The position numbers were made by a program, and so were the translations under genes. The notes under the pieces were generated by a model, which saw only the letters and a program-made list of their open reading frames with translations, did not search any database and was not told the DNA's origin. DNA of 64,000 bases from Mariniblastus fucicola (GTDB taxonomy: Bacteria > Planctomycetota > Planctomycetia > Pirellulales > Pirellulaceae), in the NCBI RefSeq assembly GCF_008087665.1, contig NZ_CP042912.1, positions 5,890,001 through 5,954,000 on the forward strand, written 5' to 3'. Below, in pieces: positions 35,980 through 45,156 of the stretch. The number at the start of each line of letters is the position of its first letter. Position 1 is the first letter of the stretch.

Positions 35980-36591
35980 ATGATTCGGATCATTATTGAT
36001 GCATACAACCTGATCTTCCAGTGTGGGTTGCAACCGAAAAATCTCAATTCGCCGCTGGCGTTGCACCGGACGCGGCAAAGGCTGATTCACGAACTGGCGC
36101 TTCGAATCGACGAAAACCAGCGACGTGAGGTGAAACTTGTCTTTGACGCCAAGAATCCACGAGGACCATCGACACCGGATCTCGATGGAAAAGGATTCAA
36201 AATTGCGTTTTCCCGAGACTATGAAGACGCCGATACGATGGTCATCGAACTACTTCAAAAGCACAGCCAGCCACGCCAGTTGACCATTGTCTCGAACGAC
36301 CATCGGATTCAGACCGCGGCGACCCGGCGTAACGCGACCGCGATTGACGCGGATGTGTGGTTTGATCGTCTGGGAGAATCCACCAACCGCCCTGCCCTGC
36401 CCCGGAATCTGGAAAAGCCGAATCTGGCGCTCTCGGATGATGAAACACAGCAATTGATCGATGAGTTCAGTGATCTTGAGGATGCAGAGCAGTCGGACGA
36501 CCCAAAGACAAGTGACGCTGGCGACAATGAAACCGATTCACTCTATAATCCCTTCCCCAAAGGATACGGTGAAGACCTGCTCGATTTGTAA
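35980..36591 (+). CDS. YacP-like NYN (PIN-fold) domain protein
   Basis: 203 residues. The N-terminus IRIIIDAYNLIFQCG is the classic NYN/YacP beginning with the first acidic metal ligand. Later acidic and Asn positions are in VKLVFDAKNPRG, FSRDYEDADTMVIELLQ and LTIVSNDHRIQTAA (ligands near 58, 84 and 103). YacP/Rae1-type proteins are ribosome-associated or RNA-cleaving nucleases. The C-terminal ~55 residues are acidic and disordered. The ATG at 35980 is forced by the conserved MIRIIIDAYN start. It is transcribed divergently from pyk with a 2-bp gap. Confidence 0.85.
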   Translation: MIRIIIDAYNLIFQCGLQPKNLNSPLALHRTRQRLIHELALRIDENQRREVKLVFDAKNPRGPSTPDLDGKGFKIAFSRDYEDADTMVIELLQKHSQPRQLTIVSNDHRIQTAATRRNATAIDADVWFDRLGESTNRPALPRNLEKPNLALSDDETQQLIDEFSDLEDAEQSDDPKTSDAGDNETDSLYNPFPKGYGEDLLDL

Positions 36592-36792
36592 CGAGCAGAT
36601 TGCAACTTTGCGGCCGAGCAACTGAACGCTGATCCACGTTGCGATCCGGCCAAGCATGAGTGCCGCTCCATGGCAAAACGGCGGACCAGTTCGATCGGTT
36701 CGCCAGTCCCGCTTGTTCGACGCGGTCCAACTTCAGGGCGACTGCGATCGATTCCCTGAACACTGAACTCCAAATTCTGAACACGTTTAAAA

Positions 36793-37431
36793 ATGGGCCG
36801 ACGTTCACTTCCAAAAATTGACCCCACGGTTGACTTTAGCAACCACCTCGGATTCGTCGAAGATCTTGAAGCCCCCTTTGATCCGCAATCGCTTTTTGCG
36901 TCGGCTCAGGATTTGGAAATTGAGGTCGGAAGCGGCAAAGGTCTGTTCATGCTCAACGAATCCGGCCGAGTTCCAGATCGCAACTTTTTGGGCAACGAAA
37001 TCGCCAGAAAGTATTGTCGCTTTGCCGCCTATCGACTGGCTCAAAAGGAACGCTCCAACGCCTACATGATGTCCGGAGACGGGCTGCGAATGTTTCGTGA
37101 GTTTCTACCTGATCAATGCGCGGTCGCGGTCCATGTCTATTTCCCCGATCCATGGTGGAAGGAACGTCATCGTCGACGCCGCGTGATGCGACAGCCGTTG
37201 ATCGAAGACATCGAACGCGTTCTCAAGCCGGGCGGAATTTTCCATTTCTGGACTGACGTCGAAGAGTATTTCGAGGAAACGGTTGGCTTGATGAAGGAGT
37301 ACTCGAACCTCTCCGGCCCCCACCATGTTGAAGAGCCTCCTTCGGATCACGACATGGACTTCCGTACTCATTTCGAACGCCGGATGCGGAAGAATGACCA
37401 TCCTGTATTTCGCTCGCAGTATAAAAAGTAG
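36793..37431 (+). CDS. trmB: tRNA (guanine-N7-)-methyltransferase
   Basis: 212 residues. It methylates G46 of tRNA using S-adenosylmethionine. The SAM-binding motif is LEIEVGSGKGLFMLNE near 45-60. The diagnostic catalytic motif is VYFPDPWWKERHRRRRVM near 115-132. FHFWTDVEEYFEE follows. The length is normal for TrmB. It starts with a short N-terminal arm and stands alone, 202 bp after the NYN gene. The gap contains no recognised feature. Confidence 0.93.
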   Translation: MGRRSLPKIDPTVDFSNHLGFVEDLEAPFDPQSLFASAQDLEIEVGSGKGLFMLNESGRVPDRNFLGNEIARKYCRFAAYRLAQKERSNAYMMSGDGLRMFREFLPDQCAVAVHVYFPDPWWKERHRRRRVMRQPLIEDIERVLKPGGIFHFWTDVEEYFEETVGLMKEYSNLSGPHHVEEPPSDHDMDFRTHFERRMRKNDHPVFRSQYKK

Positions 37432-37447
37432 CGTTCTGCGAAGTGAC

Positions 37448-37500
37448 AAACCGAGCTTCGCCGAAGTGATAAACTAAGCTTCGCCAAACTAAGCTTCGCC
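37448..37500. repeat. 15-bp repeats downstream of trmB
   Basis: The unit aaactaagcttcgcc occurs twice in tandem (37471-37485, 37486-37500). A variant aaaccgagcttcgcc lies at 37448-37462. Confidence 0.85.
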
Positions 37501-37553
37501 AAACTGAGTCTGTGATCGGCGGAAACGTTTGAACCGAGGATCAACATCGCGTT

Positions 37554-38492
37554 CTACGTCAGCCAAATCAATAGCGCCAACGACGGAAGCGAAAAAACGG
37601 TGCTCACGACAACGGCTCCAGCCGCGAGGGCAGCGTCACCGTTCATCTGTTCGGCCATCACATAGCTGGAAACCGCGGTCGGCATCGCACAAAGAATCAC
37701 CGTCACCTGCAGCGCAACCTCATCCAGCCCAATCGCCGCTCCCACTGCCCAGCCAATCAACGGACAGACAACGCACTTGATCAGAGTCGGAACCACCGTC
37801 GCCCGCCACCCCCTCGCACTCGGGATGGAAATCAGCTGACTACCAATTCCAAGGAGCGCGATCGGAAACGCTGACGCTCCGACGATCGAGCAGGTTCTCA
37901 TGATCGATCGCGGCAACTCCCATCCCGACAACTGAAACAGCGCTCCACCCACGCAGGCCCACACAAGCGGATTCCTGGCGATCTCCAAAGCCATTGCCGG
38001 AATTGAAACGTCCTTTTCCGTTTTCTGGTTGTAGGTCACCAAAGCCACGACAGAGCCAATGTTGAAGAAGATAATCACGGGCGTCAGCGCCAGCAACATC
38101 GCGGCTTCGATCGATGCCTTCTGCTCGTCAGGCAACTCTTCGATCAAAAACAGAATCAGTGGCAATCCCATGAACGCAAGGTTGCCGCGGAAGCTGGCCT
38201 GAATCGACGCTCCGCGTGAAGCGACATTCTGATTGAACAGGATCGCAGCGATCCACGAAATTGCGAACGTAAGAGCTACGGCAGAGATCAAGGCAACCGT
38301 CATCAGGTTGTCGGATGCAGACACGGTCTCAGCGCCGGCAAGTTTATAAAACAGAAATAGTGGCAGGCCGTAGTAGTAGGCAAAGCGATTGAATGCTTGG
38401 GTTGACTCCGCGGTCAAGAATCCGCGACGACGCAGCAACATTCCCAGTCCGATGACTGAGAAAAGAGGAATCAGGCTATCAAAAATTTGCAT
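37554..38492 (-). CDS. AEC (auxin efflux carrier) family transporter
   Basis: 312 residues with about ten hydrophobic helices in two halves (first half begins FDSLIPLFSVIGLGMLLRRR). The central loop is short, and the second half includes NPLVWACVGGALFQLSGW and LLGIGSQLISIP. This matches the AEC/BASS-like fold of bacterial permeases annotated as malonate or malate transporters (MleP, MdcF-like). The substrate is unknown. It is encoded downstream of and co-directionally with ilvD, 98 bp apart. Confidence 0.88.
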   Translation of the reverse strand: MQIFDSLIPLFSVIGLGMLLRRRGFLTAESTQAFNRFAYYYGLPLFLFYKLAGAETVSASDNLMTVALISAVALTFAISWIAAILFNQNVASRGASIQASFRGNLAFMGLPLILFLIEELPDEQKASIEAAMLLALTPVIIFFNIGSVVALVTYNQKTEKDVSIPAMALEIARNPLVWACVGGALFQLSGWELPRSIMRTCSIVGASAFPIALLGIGSQLISIPSARGWRATVVPTLIKCVVCPLIGWAVGAAIGLDEVALQVTVILCAMPTAVSSYVMAEQMNGDAALAAGAVVVSTVFSLPSLALLIWLT

Positions 38493-38590
38493 AACAACAT
38501 TTAACGTTCGGCAATCGGCAGTCGAGCTTCCATCAAACGTGCGCGGCTCTACTCAGGTTTCGCAAGTACATGCTGAAACCACATTGTTTC

Positions 38591-40267
38591 TTACTCGTCC
38601 GTGACGCAACCTTCAGATGCCGACTTTACGTTCTTGATGTACTTGTAGAGTGTGCCACGTCGAACTTTGAGCGGCGGAGCCACCCACGATTCGCGGCGCG
38701 ACGCAAGTTCTTCATCGCTGACATGTAAGTCGATACGATTCTGTTCGGCGTCGATTGTGATTTTGTCACCGTTTTGCACCAGCGCAATCGGGCCACCGTC
38801 CTGAGCCTCCGGTGTGATGTGGCCGACGATGAATCCGTGGCTTCCACCGGAAAACCTTCCGTCCGTCATCAGCGCAACATCGTTGCCCAAACCAGCGCCC
38901 ATGATCGCCGAAGTCGGAGTCAGCATCTCGGGCATTCCCGGCCCGCCCTTGGGGCCTTCGTAGCGGATGATCACGACGTCGCCCTTGTTGATCTTCTTTT
39001 CTTCCAGAGCCGCGACCATGTCTTCTTCGGAATCGAAAACATTGGCCACGCCTTCGAACACAAGCCCTTCCTTGCCCGTGATTTTGGCGACCGAACCGTC
39101 GGGAGCAAAGTTGCCGCGCAGAATCTGTAGGTGACCGGTTTCCTTGATCGGATTCGAAAGCGGACGAATGATTTGTTGATCGGCCGACAGTTCCGGCAGG
39201 TCGGCAACGTTCTCCGCAAGCGTCTTGCCCGTGCATGTCACACAGTCGCCAGAAAGCAGTCCTTCGGCCAACAGAAACTTCATCACCGCGGGCGTTCCAC
39301 CAACCGCGTGCAAATCTTCCTGGACAAACTTTCCGCTTGGTTTCAGGTCAGCCAAAAACGGGATCCGATCGCTGACTTTTTGAAAGTCGTCCAACGTCAA
39401 GTCGACGTCGACGCTGCGAGCCATCGCGATCAGATGCAAGACAGCGTTCGTCGATCCGCCGAGTGCCGTGATCACGACCATGGCGTTCTCAAAAGCTTCC
39501 CTCGTCATGATGTCGCGTGGCTTGAGGTCCATTTTCAGCAGGTTCAAAATCGCCGCGCCACTGCGGTGGCACTCGTCGATCTTGTCGGGATCTTCGGCCG
39601 GAATCGAAGCCGAAAACGGCAACGCCATACCGAGTGCTTCGATCGCGCTGGCCATCGTGTTGGCCGTGTACATGCCGCCGCAAGCACCTGCTCCTGGACA
39701 GGATTTTTTGACGATCTCTTTGCGTTCTTCGTCGTCAATTTTTCCCGCGACGTATTCGCCGTAGCTTTGAAACGCAGACACGATATCCAGCTTACAGCCG
39801 CTGAGTTTTCCCGCCCGGATCGTGCCACCGTACACCATCAGGCTCGGTCGATTCAGTCGCCCCATGGCGATCAAACAGCCCGGCATGTTTTTGTCGCAAC
39901 CCGGAAGCGCAATGCAGGCGTCGTACCACTGCCCGCCCATGATGGTTTCAATCGAGTCCGCGATCACGTCCCGCGACTGCAGCGAATAGCTCATGCCTTC
40001 GGTGCCCATCGAGATACCATCGCTGACTCCGATGGTATTGAATCGCATCCCGACCAGACCGGAATCGACGACGCCTTTTTTGACTTCTTCCGACAACGCG
40101 TTGAGATGCATGTTGCAGGTGTTGCCTTCGTACCACACGCTGGCGATCCCGACCTGCGCTTTGTTCATGTCCTCGTCGGTCATCCCGGTCCCGTAGAGCA
40201 TCGCCTGAGACGCGCCCTGGACTCGGGGTTGCGTGATTTTGCTACTGTATTTGTTGAGCTGGGACAT
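38591..40267 (-). CDS. ilvD: Dihydroxy-acid dehydratase
   Basis: 558 residues. It dehydrates 2,3-dihydroxy-isovalerate and 2,3-dihydroxy-3-methylvalerate in valine and isoleucine synthesis. It uses an Fe-S cluster and Mg2+. Cluster and active-site motifs are [14 protein letters not shown] near 115, [14 protein letters not shown] near 185, and [20 protein letters not shown] near 455. I use the ATG giving [13 protein letters not shown]; an ATG three codons earlier is possible. The C-terminal [24 protein letters not shown] is normal. No other ilv genes are adjacent. Confidence 0.95.
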   Translation of the reverse strand: MSQLNKYSSKITQPRVQGASQAMLYGTGMTDEDMNKAQVGIASVWYEGNTCNMHLNALSEEVKKGVVDSGLVGMRFNTIGVSDGISMGTEGMSYSLQSRDVIADSIETIMGGQWYDACIALPGCDKNMPGCLIAMGRLNRPSLMVYGGTIRAGKLSGCKLDIVSAFQSYGEYVAGKIDDEERKEIVKKSCPGAGACGGMYTANTMASAIEALGMALPFSASIPAEDPDKIDECHRSGAAILNLLKMDLKPRDIMTREAFENAMVVITALGGSTNAVLHLIAMARSVDVDLTLDDFQKVSDRIPFLADLKPSGKFVQEDLHAVGGTPAVMKFLLAEGLLSGDCVTCTGKTLAENVADLPELSADQQIIRPLSNPIKETGHLQILRGNFAPDGSVAKITGKEGLVFEGVANVFDSEEDMVAALEEKKINKGDVVIIRYEGPKGGPGMPEMLTPTSAIMGAGLGNDVALMTDGRFSGGSHGFIVGHITPEAQDGGPIALVQNGDKITIDAEQNRIDLHVSDEELASRRESWVAPPLKVRRGTLYKYIKNVKSASEGCVTDE

Positions 40268-40356
40268 GATTGGCAATTTTGAAATGGAGGTGTTCTGTTG
40301 GTGGTGATTCGTCGCGGCTTCGCCGGGTTGGAACTTTCAACCTGACCGCAGCGACA

Positions 40357-40394
40357 CAAAAAAAGCTCTCAAGCGGTGCACACTCGAGAGCTTT
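40357..40394 (-). terminator. Rho-independent terminator of the sugar isomerase-like gene
   Basis: On the minus strand a 9-bp stem AAAGCTCTC / GAGAGCTTT with a long loop is followed by T7. It lies 19 bp past the stop of the 40413-41432 gene. Confidence 0.82.
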
Positions 40395-40412
40395 GTTGAT
40401 TCACTGCCGGGC

Positions 40413-41432
40413 TTACGCCTTGGCAGGAGTTGCCTCTTCTTTGGAACCGTCCGCGGCTGCATCCTTCGCAGCTCCGTCTTTGGTTTCTTCAGCAGCTTTT
40501 TCGCCGTCTGCGCCGTCTGCGCCTTCGGCTCCTTCACCCTCTTCGCCTTCTTCAACTTCCGGCTCTTCGACGTAAGTTGGATCTTCGCCGTCAGCCAGCT
40601 TGTCCAACATCGTGCTTAACTTACCAGCAACGTCGTGACGGTTGGGAGCACCAGCGTACATGTGTGCTTCGGTGCCCATTGAAAGTGCGCCGTCGTATCC
40701 TTTTTCCTTCAGGAACTGACACAACTTCAACGAGAACGGGTCTCCACCGGTGCACGGCAGAACGCGATCTGCAGCCGTGTACGATCCAGGCGTCGCGTCT
40801 GCACCAACGTCAGAAAGGATGACTTCTGTGAGAATCGCCAGATCCATATCAGAGATCTGATCCATGGCTCCACCGCCCACAACCCATTCCCAGGTATCCA
40901 GCGACAGGCCAACGTTCGCGTGACCGATCGCTTTGACCAAAGTCAAAATCTCTTCAGCCGTTTGAATGAATTTGTAGTTACCGTCTGCTTCGACAGCCGA
41001 CGACGCCTGAAGGTAAAGCCCCAGACGAATGCCATGCTCTTCGAACTTCGCACCGATGTCTTCGATACGCTCGCGGTGACGCTCAAAGTTCTCCTGAAAC
41101 GGAGTCGCTTCGCTGTTCGGTTCAATTCGTACGCGGCAACGTTTTGCGTTAAGCGTCGCGGCCAAGTCCATGATCGTTTCCAGCTTTTCGCAAGAAGCAA
41201 CGAACTCGGCATCAGTGCCACCGAAATTGATCGGCAGGTCGAATGAACCGATGTCCATTTTCGCGCTTTGCAGGAACTGGCATGCGAATTCCTTGCCCAG
41301 TGCATCGTGGCGTCCGACAAGATCGTTCATGTCGATCTCAACGCCTTTGAAGCCGTGAGTCAGAGCGAGTTCGATCAGTTCATTTTGGCGGCCGCCAACA
41401 CCGAGGCCTTTTGAATTCAAAACTTTGTACAT
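40413..41432 (-). CDS. Sugar phosphate isomerase/epimerase-like TIM-barrel protein with acidic tail
   Basis: 339 residues. Residues 1-275 look like the xylose-isomerase-like / AP-endonuclease-2 TIM barrel (GFKGVEIDMNDLVGRH; FEEHGIRLGLYLQ; GHANVGLSLDTWEW; GYDGALSMGTEAHM). The last ~65 residues are a low-complexity Glu/Ala/Gly/Asp tail with repeats such as EGAEGADGADGE, absent from typical members. No signal peptide is seen. The activity is unknown. The gene has its own terminator, just upstream of ilvD in the minus orientation. Confidence 0.75.
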   Translation of the reverse strand: MYKVLNSKGLGVGGRQNELIELALTHGFKGVEIDMNDLVGRHDALGKEFACQFLQSAKMDIGSFDLPINFGGTDAEFVASCEKLETIMDLAATLNAKRCRVRIEPNSEATPFQENFERHRERIEDIGAKFEEHGIRLGLYLQASSAVEADGNYKFIQTAEEILTLVKAIGHANVGLSLDTWEWVVGGGAMDQISDMDLAILTEVILSDVGADATPGSYTAADRVLPCTGGDPFSLKLCQFLKEKGYDGALSMGTEAHMYAGAPNRHDVAGKLSTMLDKLADGEDPTYVEEPEVEEGEEGEGAEGADGADGEKAAEETKDGAAKDAAADGSKEEATPAKA

Positions 41433-42168
41433 ATTGGTTCCGCTTCCTTTGTAAATTGGCCTCGTGTCAGTGTCGAAACCGAACGTTTCGAGTCAGCACC
41501 AATTCGCCCAGGTTTTCAAATCGAGCTTTCTCGAAATTGACAACGCACTGGAATGGGGTGCTGAGAGTGGATCCACCGAGGCATTCAGGCCCGCGATTCG
41601 GGCTATCGTTTGGATGTCCACGTAGAATTGAGCCGCGGATTATCACAAAAGAGTCGGCCTGATTCTAGAGGAAAGTTTGCCAATTCTCCCGGAAAGACCG
41701 TAGAAATTGACTGTTTTGGGCTCGAGAGATCCTCAGGCCAGCGAGTGACTGACTTTCGGGAGCCACAGGCGTTTTCGGGACAAATCGGAGTGATTTGGAA
41801 TGCCTGTTGGCCGTTGTTTGCTGGTCGAAGCCAAGAGCAAAAAGAGCCTGATTCACGGCTTTTTGCACAAACTTTCCTCTCACAGTGCGTTTTCACGCCG
41901 CAATCGATGTCGAGCACGCGTTTCGTCGGCATTTGTTTGGCAGGCCAAGCTTCCAGGTGAAAATCCCAACGAAATGTTCGTCTGGCGAGTTTGAGTGTTT
42001 TGCCTGTTCGAGGTTGGGTTTGGACTTCACCGATTTGGAACCCGAAGCCGGTCGCTTTTGGTGAAAACATCGGCAAGCGACAAAAACTTAAGCCTTCCCT
42101 GTTTTAGATGTCGAACCTAAGATTGTTCGATTGCCATCAGTTTGATGGCGGACCACTTTTTGAAAATC
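41433..42168. other. Gene-poor region before tmRNA
   Basis: This 736-bp stretch holds no gene I can support. A 157-codon minus-strand frame (41603-42076) has no recognisable domain and irregular composition. The tmRNA promoter should lie in the last ~60 bp, and the sequence there is AT-rich without a clear box. Confidence 0.4.
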
Positions 42169-42529
42169 GGGGGCGAATTGGAATCGACCGGATTGGATGA
42201 AGGCTTGGTGGCGTGTCGTGGTTGATCAGAAGGCCACGTAAAAATCTGATCAAAACCTTAATTGCTAAAGATAACTCTTTCGCATTGGCTGCATAGTAAT
42301 ATGCACCACCGGTTGATGAGCTTCGCTGGAGAGCTTTGAAAACCGGTCACCAATTCCAGATCGTAGTAAGTCACGTCGGATACGCTTTCTACTAAACAGA
42401 GTTTCTGTCTAGCCTGGTTTTCAGGGTGTCTCTGCCCGGCTGATCAGGCGAAATTCAAATCAGTGACTACACACGTAGAGGCCAATCTGGAAACATCGCG
42501 GGACGCGGGTTCGATACCCGCCGCCTCCA
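42169..42529 (+). ncRNA. ssrA: Transfer-messenger RNA (tmRNA)
   Basis: It rescues stalled ribosomes by adding a degradation tag. The 5' end GGGGGCGAATTGGAATCGAC and the 3' end CGCCTCC-A pair as a 7-bp acceptor stem (one G-U). The T arm GCGGG-TTCGATA-CCCGC precedes it (42505-42521). The tag reading frame begins at GCT (42264) and reads AKDNSFALAA, followed by TAG TAA (42294-42299). A small hairpin (GCATA-gtaa-TATGC) holds the stop codons, as usual in tmRNA. The CCA end is not encoded (the genome continues TCA), so it would be added afterwards, or the downstream island replaced it. Pseudoknots occupy the remainder by position. Confidence 0.95.
42505..42529 (+). other. Putative integration site in the ssrA 3' end
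   Basis: The T-arm and acceptor end of tmRNA is a preferred target of tyrosine-recombinase islands, and an integrase gene lies 182 bp downstream. No second copy of this segment is visible in the window, so the other att site would be beyond 64000. This is inferred from layout. Confidence 0.5.
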
Positions 42530-42535
42530 TCATTT

Positions 42536-42570
42536 AGCCACTTGCCGAACCTCGGCAAGTGGCTATTTTT
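42536..42570 (+). terminator. Rho-independent terminator of tmRNA
   Basis: A 13-bp perfect stem AGCCACTTGCCGA / TCGGCAAGTGGCT with a 3-nt loop is followed by ATTTTT. It starts 7 bp after the tmRNA 3' end. Confidence 0.95.
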
Positions 42571-42710
42571 GTGGGTGAAAGTAAGTTTTTGGGCCGCACC
42601 AACAAGCGAACAAATGGCTCAAAACTCCCAAAATTCCGCAAAATGTTCTTATAAGAGACCCCATTTGGGCACCAATGTTCCGATAGGGGCCTCAAAAGGC
42701 GTGTGCAAAC

Positions 42711-44555
42711 ATGGTCAAATCCAGCGAATTCCGTCCGGCTTCGAAGTCAAAATCGGTCAGTCGAACCCGAAAGAAATGGCGAGCTGATGCCCGCGGATAC
42801 TTCTCGCGGCAGATCGGCTGGGAGCTGAGCCGTACCGGAAAGCTGCAGCAACACAAGTTCCTGCTGGGCAAGGAACGCCGTCAAGCCGAGTGGCGTGAAC
42901 GAAAGCTTCGTGAGCTTTGGGATCGTTTCGCGAACAGCACTCCGGAAGACAAACCCCTGTGGCCCGAAGATTTGCTGGAGATCGCCAAGCTGATCGCCAA
43001 AGGCGTCGAAGAGGTAGCTGTCGTCTCCCGGCCTGACGACGAAGCGATCACTTACGCATCTCGAATCCAGGCACTGCAGGCCGAGCATTCCGTGGTGCTG
43101 TTCGTACCGGCGGATCGCTACCTGTACGACGTGGGCTGCGCCGCCCTGCACTGCCTCGGCAAACTACCTGCTCTGGAAACTCGTGACCGGATCCAGCTTT
43201 CCCAGAATTCCCCAGGCGAATATTCCGCTTCAAACCGAAAACCCCCAAAGCGGAAAATTGGAAACGTTGTTGCGCCCAATGACGTCGACCCTTCGATGCA
43301 TGATCGCCACCTGATGTCGGAAGTCCCACAATTCAATCAAGACATCCACGCCATTCTTGCAACGATGGCGGCACAGGGTTTAATTCAACTACCAGATGCC
43401 AACGTCTCGCTGCCGAAGCAGCAGGGCTATCAGGCTCCAGCCCCTTCTGCGCAGCACGACGTCAGAGACAGGTCAACGTTTTACGACGCCATTGAAGCCT
43501 ATCAAAAGTACATCCGCCGCGAATATTATCGCCCGGAACTGGATCGGCTGACGTCCTGGGGGCACACCCAGATCAAGCAGATGAATACGCTGAAGCAGCA
43601 TCTCAAGAATCGCCTGCTAAGCAAGATGGACGCGGATGGTGTCAACGAAATGATTGGCTACTGGCGTCGTCGGCCAACAAAGAAAGGTTCGTCCGACCCC
43701 ATGACTGCGAAGTCAGCAAGCAACTACATTTCTGCGCTCGTACGCTTTTTGAAATGGCTTCACACATCAAGCGAGTTTAGCTGGACGAAACCCTTCGCGT
43801 TTAGTGATGCGAACACCCGGGTGCAACGACTGGCCAGTGACCATGCCAATCGCAAGCTGGAGCAGGTCGATACATTTTCGCTCGATGAGCTCAAGCTTTT
43901 GATGCGATACTCGCTCCCACTCGATCGATTGCTTTTGTTGCTCGGTCTGAATTGCGGTTTTGGTCGAGCTGAGATTTCTACGCTTCTGGTCAAGGAGTGC
44001 CGACTTTTCGAAGCACATACACCGAGGCAATGCGAGCTGATCAATTACCAGTCGACCGACGAAGAATCTTTCATCAAACGAATCCGGCGCAAGAGCGGCG
44101 TTTACGGTGAGCACGTTCTGTTCCCAATGACGGTTCAAGGAATCCAATGGGCCATTGAACAACGAAATCTCTTGCCCAAATACTCGGACGACGCGCGGTT
44201 GCTGCTAAACACGAACGGCAAACCGTTTGACCATCCAACGAAAAGCGGTAACACCAACCAGACGATCCCGAACCGTCTTGCTCGAACCATCAAGAGGATT
44301 CAGAACGATGGTCACGAGATCCGCAACCTGTCATTTGGCAAGCTCCGCAAGACCGCCGGCCAGCTAATCAAGACGTTCTCCAGCGGCGAGATCATGGGCG
44401 TCTTCGAGTGCCACGGACGTCCCGTCAAATCCGACGAACTCAACGACCTCTACAGCAACCGACCATTTGGAAAAGTGTTCGAGGCGATCAAAGAAGTTGA
44501 ATCGTATTTAGAGCCAGTTTTTGCTGAGGCAGGGAAATTCCCGTTCGTAGAATGA
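42711..44555 (+). CDS. Tyrosine recombinase / integrase
   Basis: 614 residues. Residues ~1-240 are basic and unrecognised and may bind DNA arms. A core-binding (SAM-like) domain lies at about 248-355 (FYDAIEAYQKYIRREYY; SASNYISALVRFLKWLHTS). The catalytic domain follows at about 375-600. The first Arg is in LGLNCGFGRAEISTL near 414. The box II equivalent is LSFGKLRKTAGQLI near 542, with the second Arg. VFECHGRP near 565 fits the His box, and NDLYSNRPF near 580 gives the likely nucleophile Tyr. The catalytic boxes are diverged from XerC/D. Its position beside ssrA supports a role in integrating this island. Confidence 0.82.
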   Translation: MVKSSEFRPASKSKSVSRTRKKWRADARGYFSRQIGWELSRTGKLQQHKFLLGKERRQAEWRERKLRELWDRFANSTPEDKPLWPEDLLEIAKLIAKGVEEVAVVSRPDDEAITYASRIQALQAEHSVVLFVPADRYLYDVGCAALHCLGKLPALETRDRIQLSQNSPGEYSASNRKPPKRKIGNVVAPNDVDPSMHDRHLMSEVPQFNQDIHAILATMAAQGLIQLPDANVSLPKQQGYQAPAPSAQHDVRDRSTFYDAIEAYQKYIRREYYRPELDRLTSWGHTQIKQMNTLKQHLKNRLLSKMDADGVNEMIGYWRRRPTKKGSSDPMTAKSASNYISALVRFLKWLHTSSEFSWTKPFAFSDANTRVQRLASDHANRKLEQVDTFSLDELKLLMRYSLPLDRLLLLLGLNCGFGRAEISTLLVKECRLFEAHTPRQCELINYQSTDEESFIKRIRRKSGVYGEHVLFPMTVQGIQWAIEQRNLLPKYSDDARLLLNTNGKPFDHPTKSGNTNQTIPNRLARTIKRIQNDGHEIRNLSFGKLRKTAGQLIKTFSSGEIMGVFECHGRPVKSDELNDLYSNRPFGKVFEAIKEVESYLEPVFAEAGKFPFVE

Positions 44556-44713
44556 CTTTGGGAACTTTTGCTCAGTTGCCTTGTCAGCTCGCGGTATCAC
44601 CAATTTTCACTTTGCCACCACTCAATGTTTGTCCATGAATTTCCACGAAACAACCTGCAAGCCTTGGTCGGAATCCAACTAGAGTTTGTGCGTCCGCTAT
44701 TTTCGACTGCGCC

Positions 44714-45145
44714 TTATTGTATGCTCGCCCAGGCGAATAGCACGTTTTTGGCAAAACGGTATCGACGCGGATTTTCATCGTCATGATGCCGTACATTTTC
44801 AACGAATAGAACGTCCTTGTTTGTGGCAAGCCATCCAAGAGTTCTTATGTCTTTGTGAAACCGCGGGCCAACCTTCGTCTATTTGAGCTCGACGACTGCG
44901 ATCACCGATTTCGAATTGCAAACAACCAAGTCCGGGTATATCCGGGGGATCGAGTTTCCATCATCTGCTCTGATCCGTGGCTCGATAAAAGTGCAACGAT
45001 TGTCAGGCAATTCTTCGACCAAGTGAGCCCATAACGACGCCCGCACGCTTCGTTCTGAGTTGATCAAACAATTCTTGTAGTGCTTTTCAATAGTCCTCTT
45101 CCAAGCAGTAATCAACTGTTTCCGAAATGGTGCACGTATAGGCAT
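44714..45145 (-). pseudogene. PD-(D/E)XK nuclease-like gene with in-frame amber stop
   Basis: Reading from the ATG (MPIRAPFRKQLITAWKRTIE) gives 88 codons ending VIAVVELK, then TAG at 44879-44881. The same frame continues with convincing protein (TKVGPRFHKDIRTLGWLATN, then KDVLFVENVRHH) to TAA at 44714. YPDLVV and VVELK form a PD-x-ELK nuclease core, and the stop falls right after the catalytic Lys. A further C-terminal part may be encoded in another frame to 44584 (ADAQTLVGFRPRLAGCFVEI). The start has an AAGGAG box and lies 11 bp after the HNH gene, so both were one operon. It may be a sequencing error rather than true decay. Confidence 0.65.
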
Positions 45146-45156
45146 AATCTCCTTGG

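Noticed and set aside
39131-40282. 383-codon plus-strand frame opposite ilvD
   Set aside because: ilvD is unmistakable. The antisense frame is His/Arg rich and reflects codon bias only.
41603-42076. 157-codon minus-strand frame before tmRNA
   Set aside because: No domain, no convincing ribosome-binding site, irregular composition and low similarity to coding style of neighbours.
42505-42529. A separate tRNA gene
   Set aside because: The T arm and acceptor belong to the tmRNA. No D or anticodon arm precedes them at tRNA distance.
44879-44881. Programmed amber readthrough or pyrrolysine
   Set aside because: No readthrough context or pyl genes are seen. Gene decay or sequencing error is simpler.
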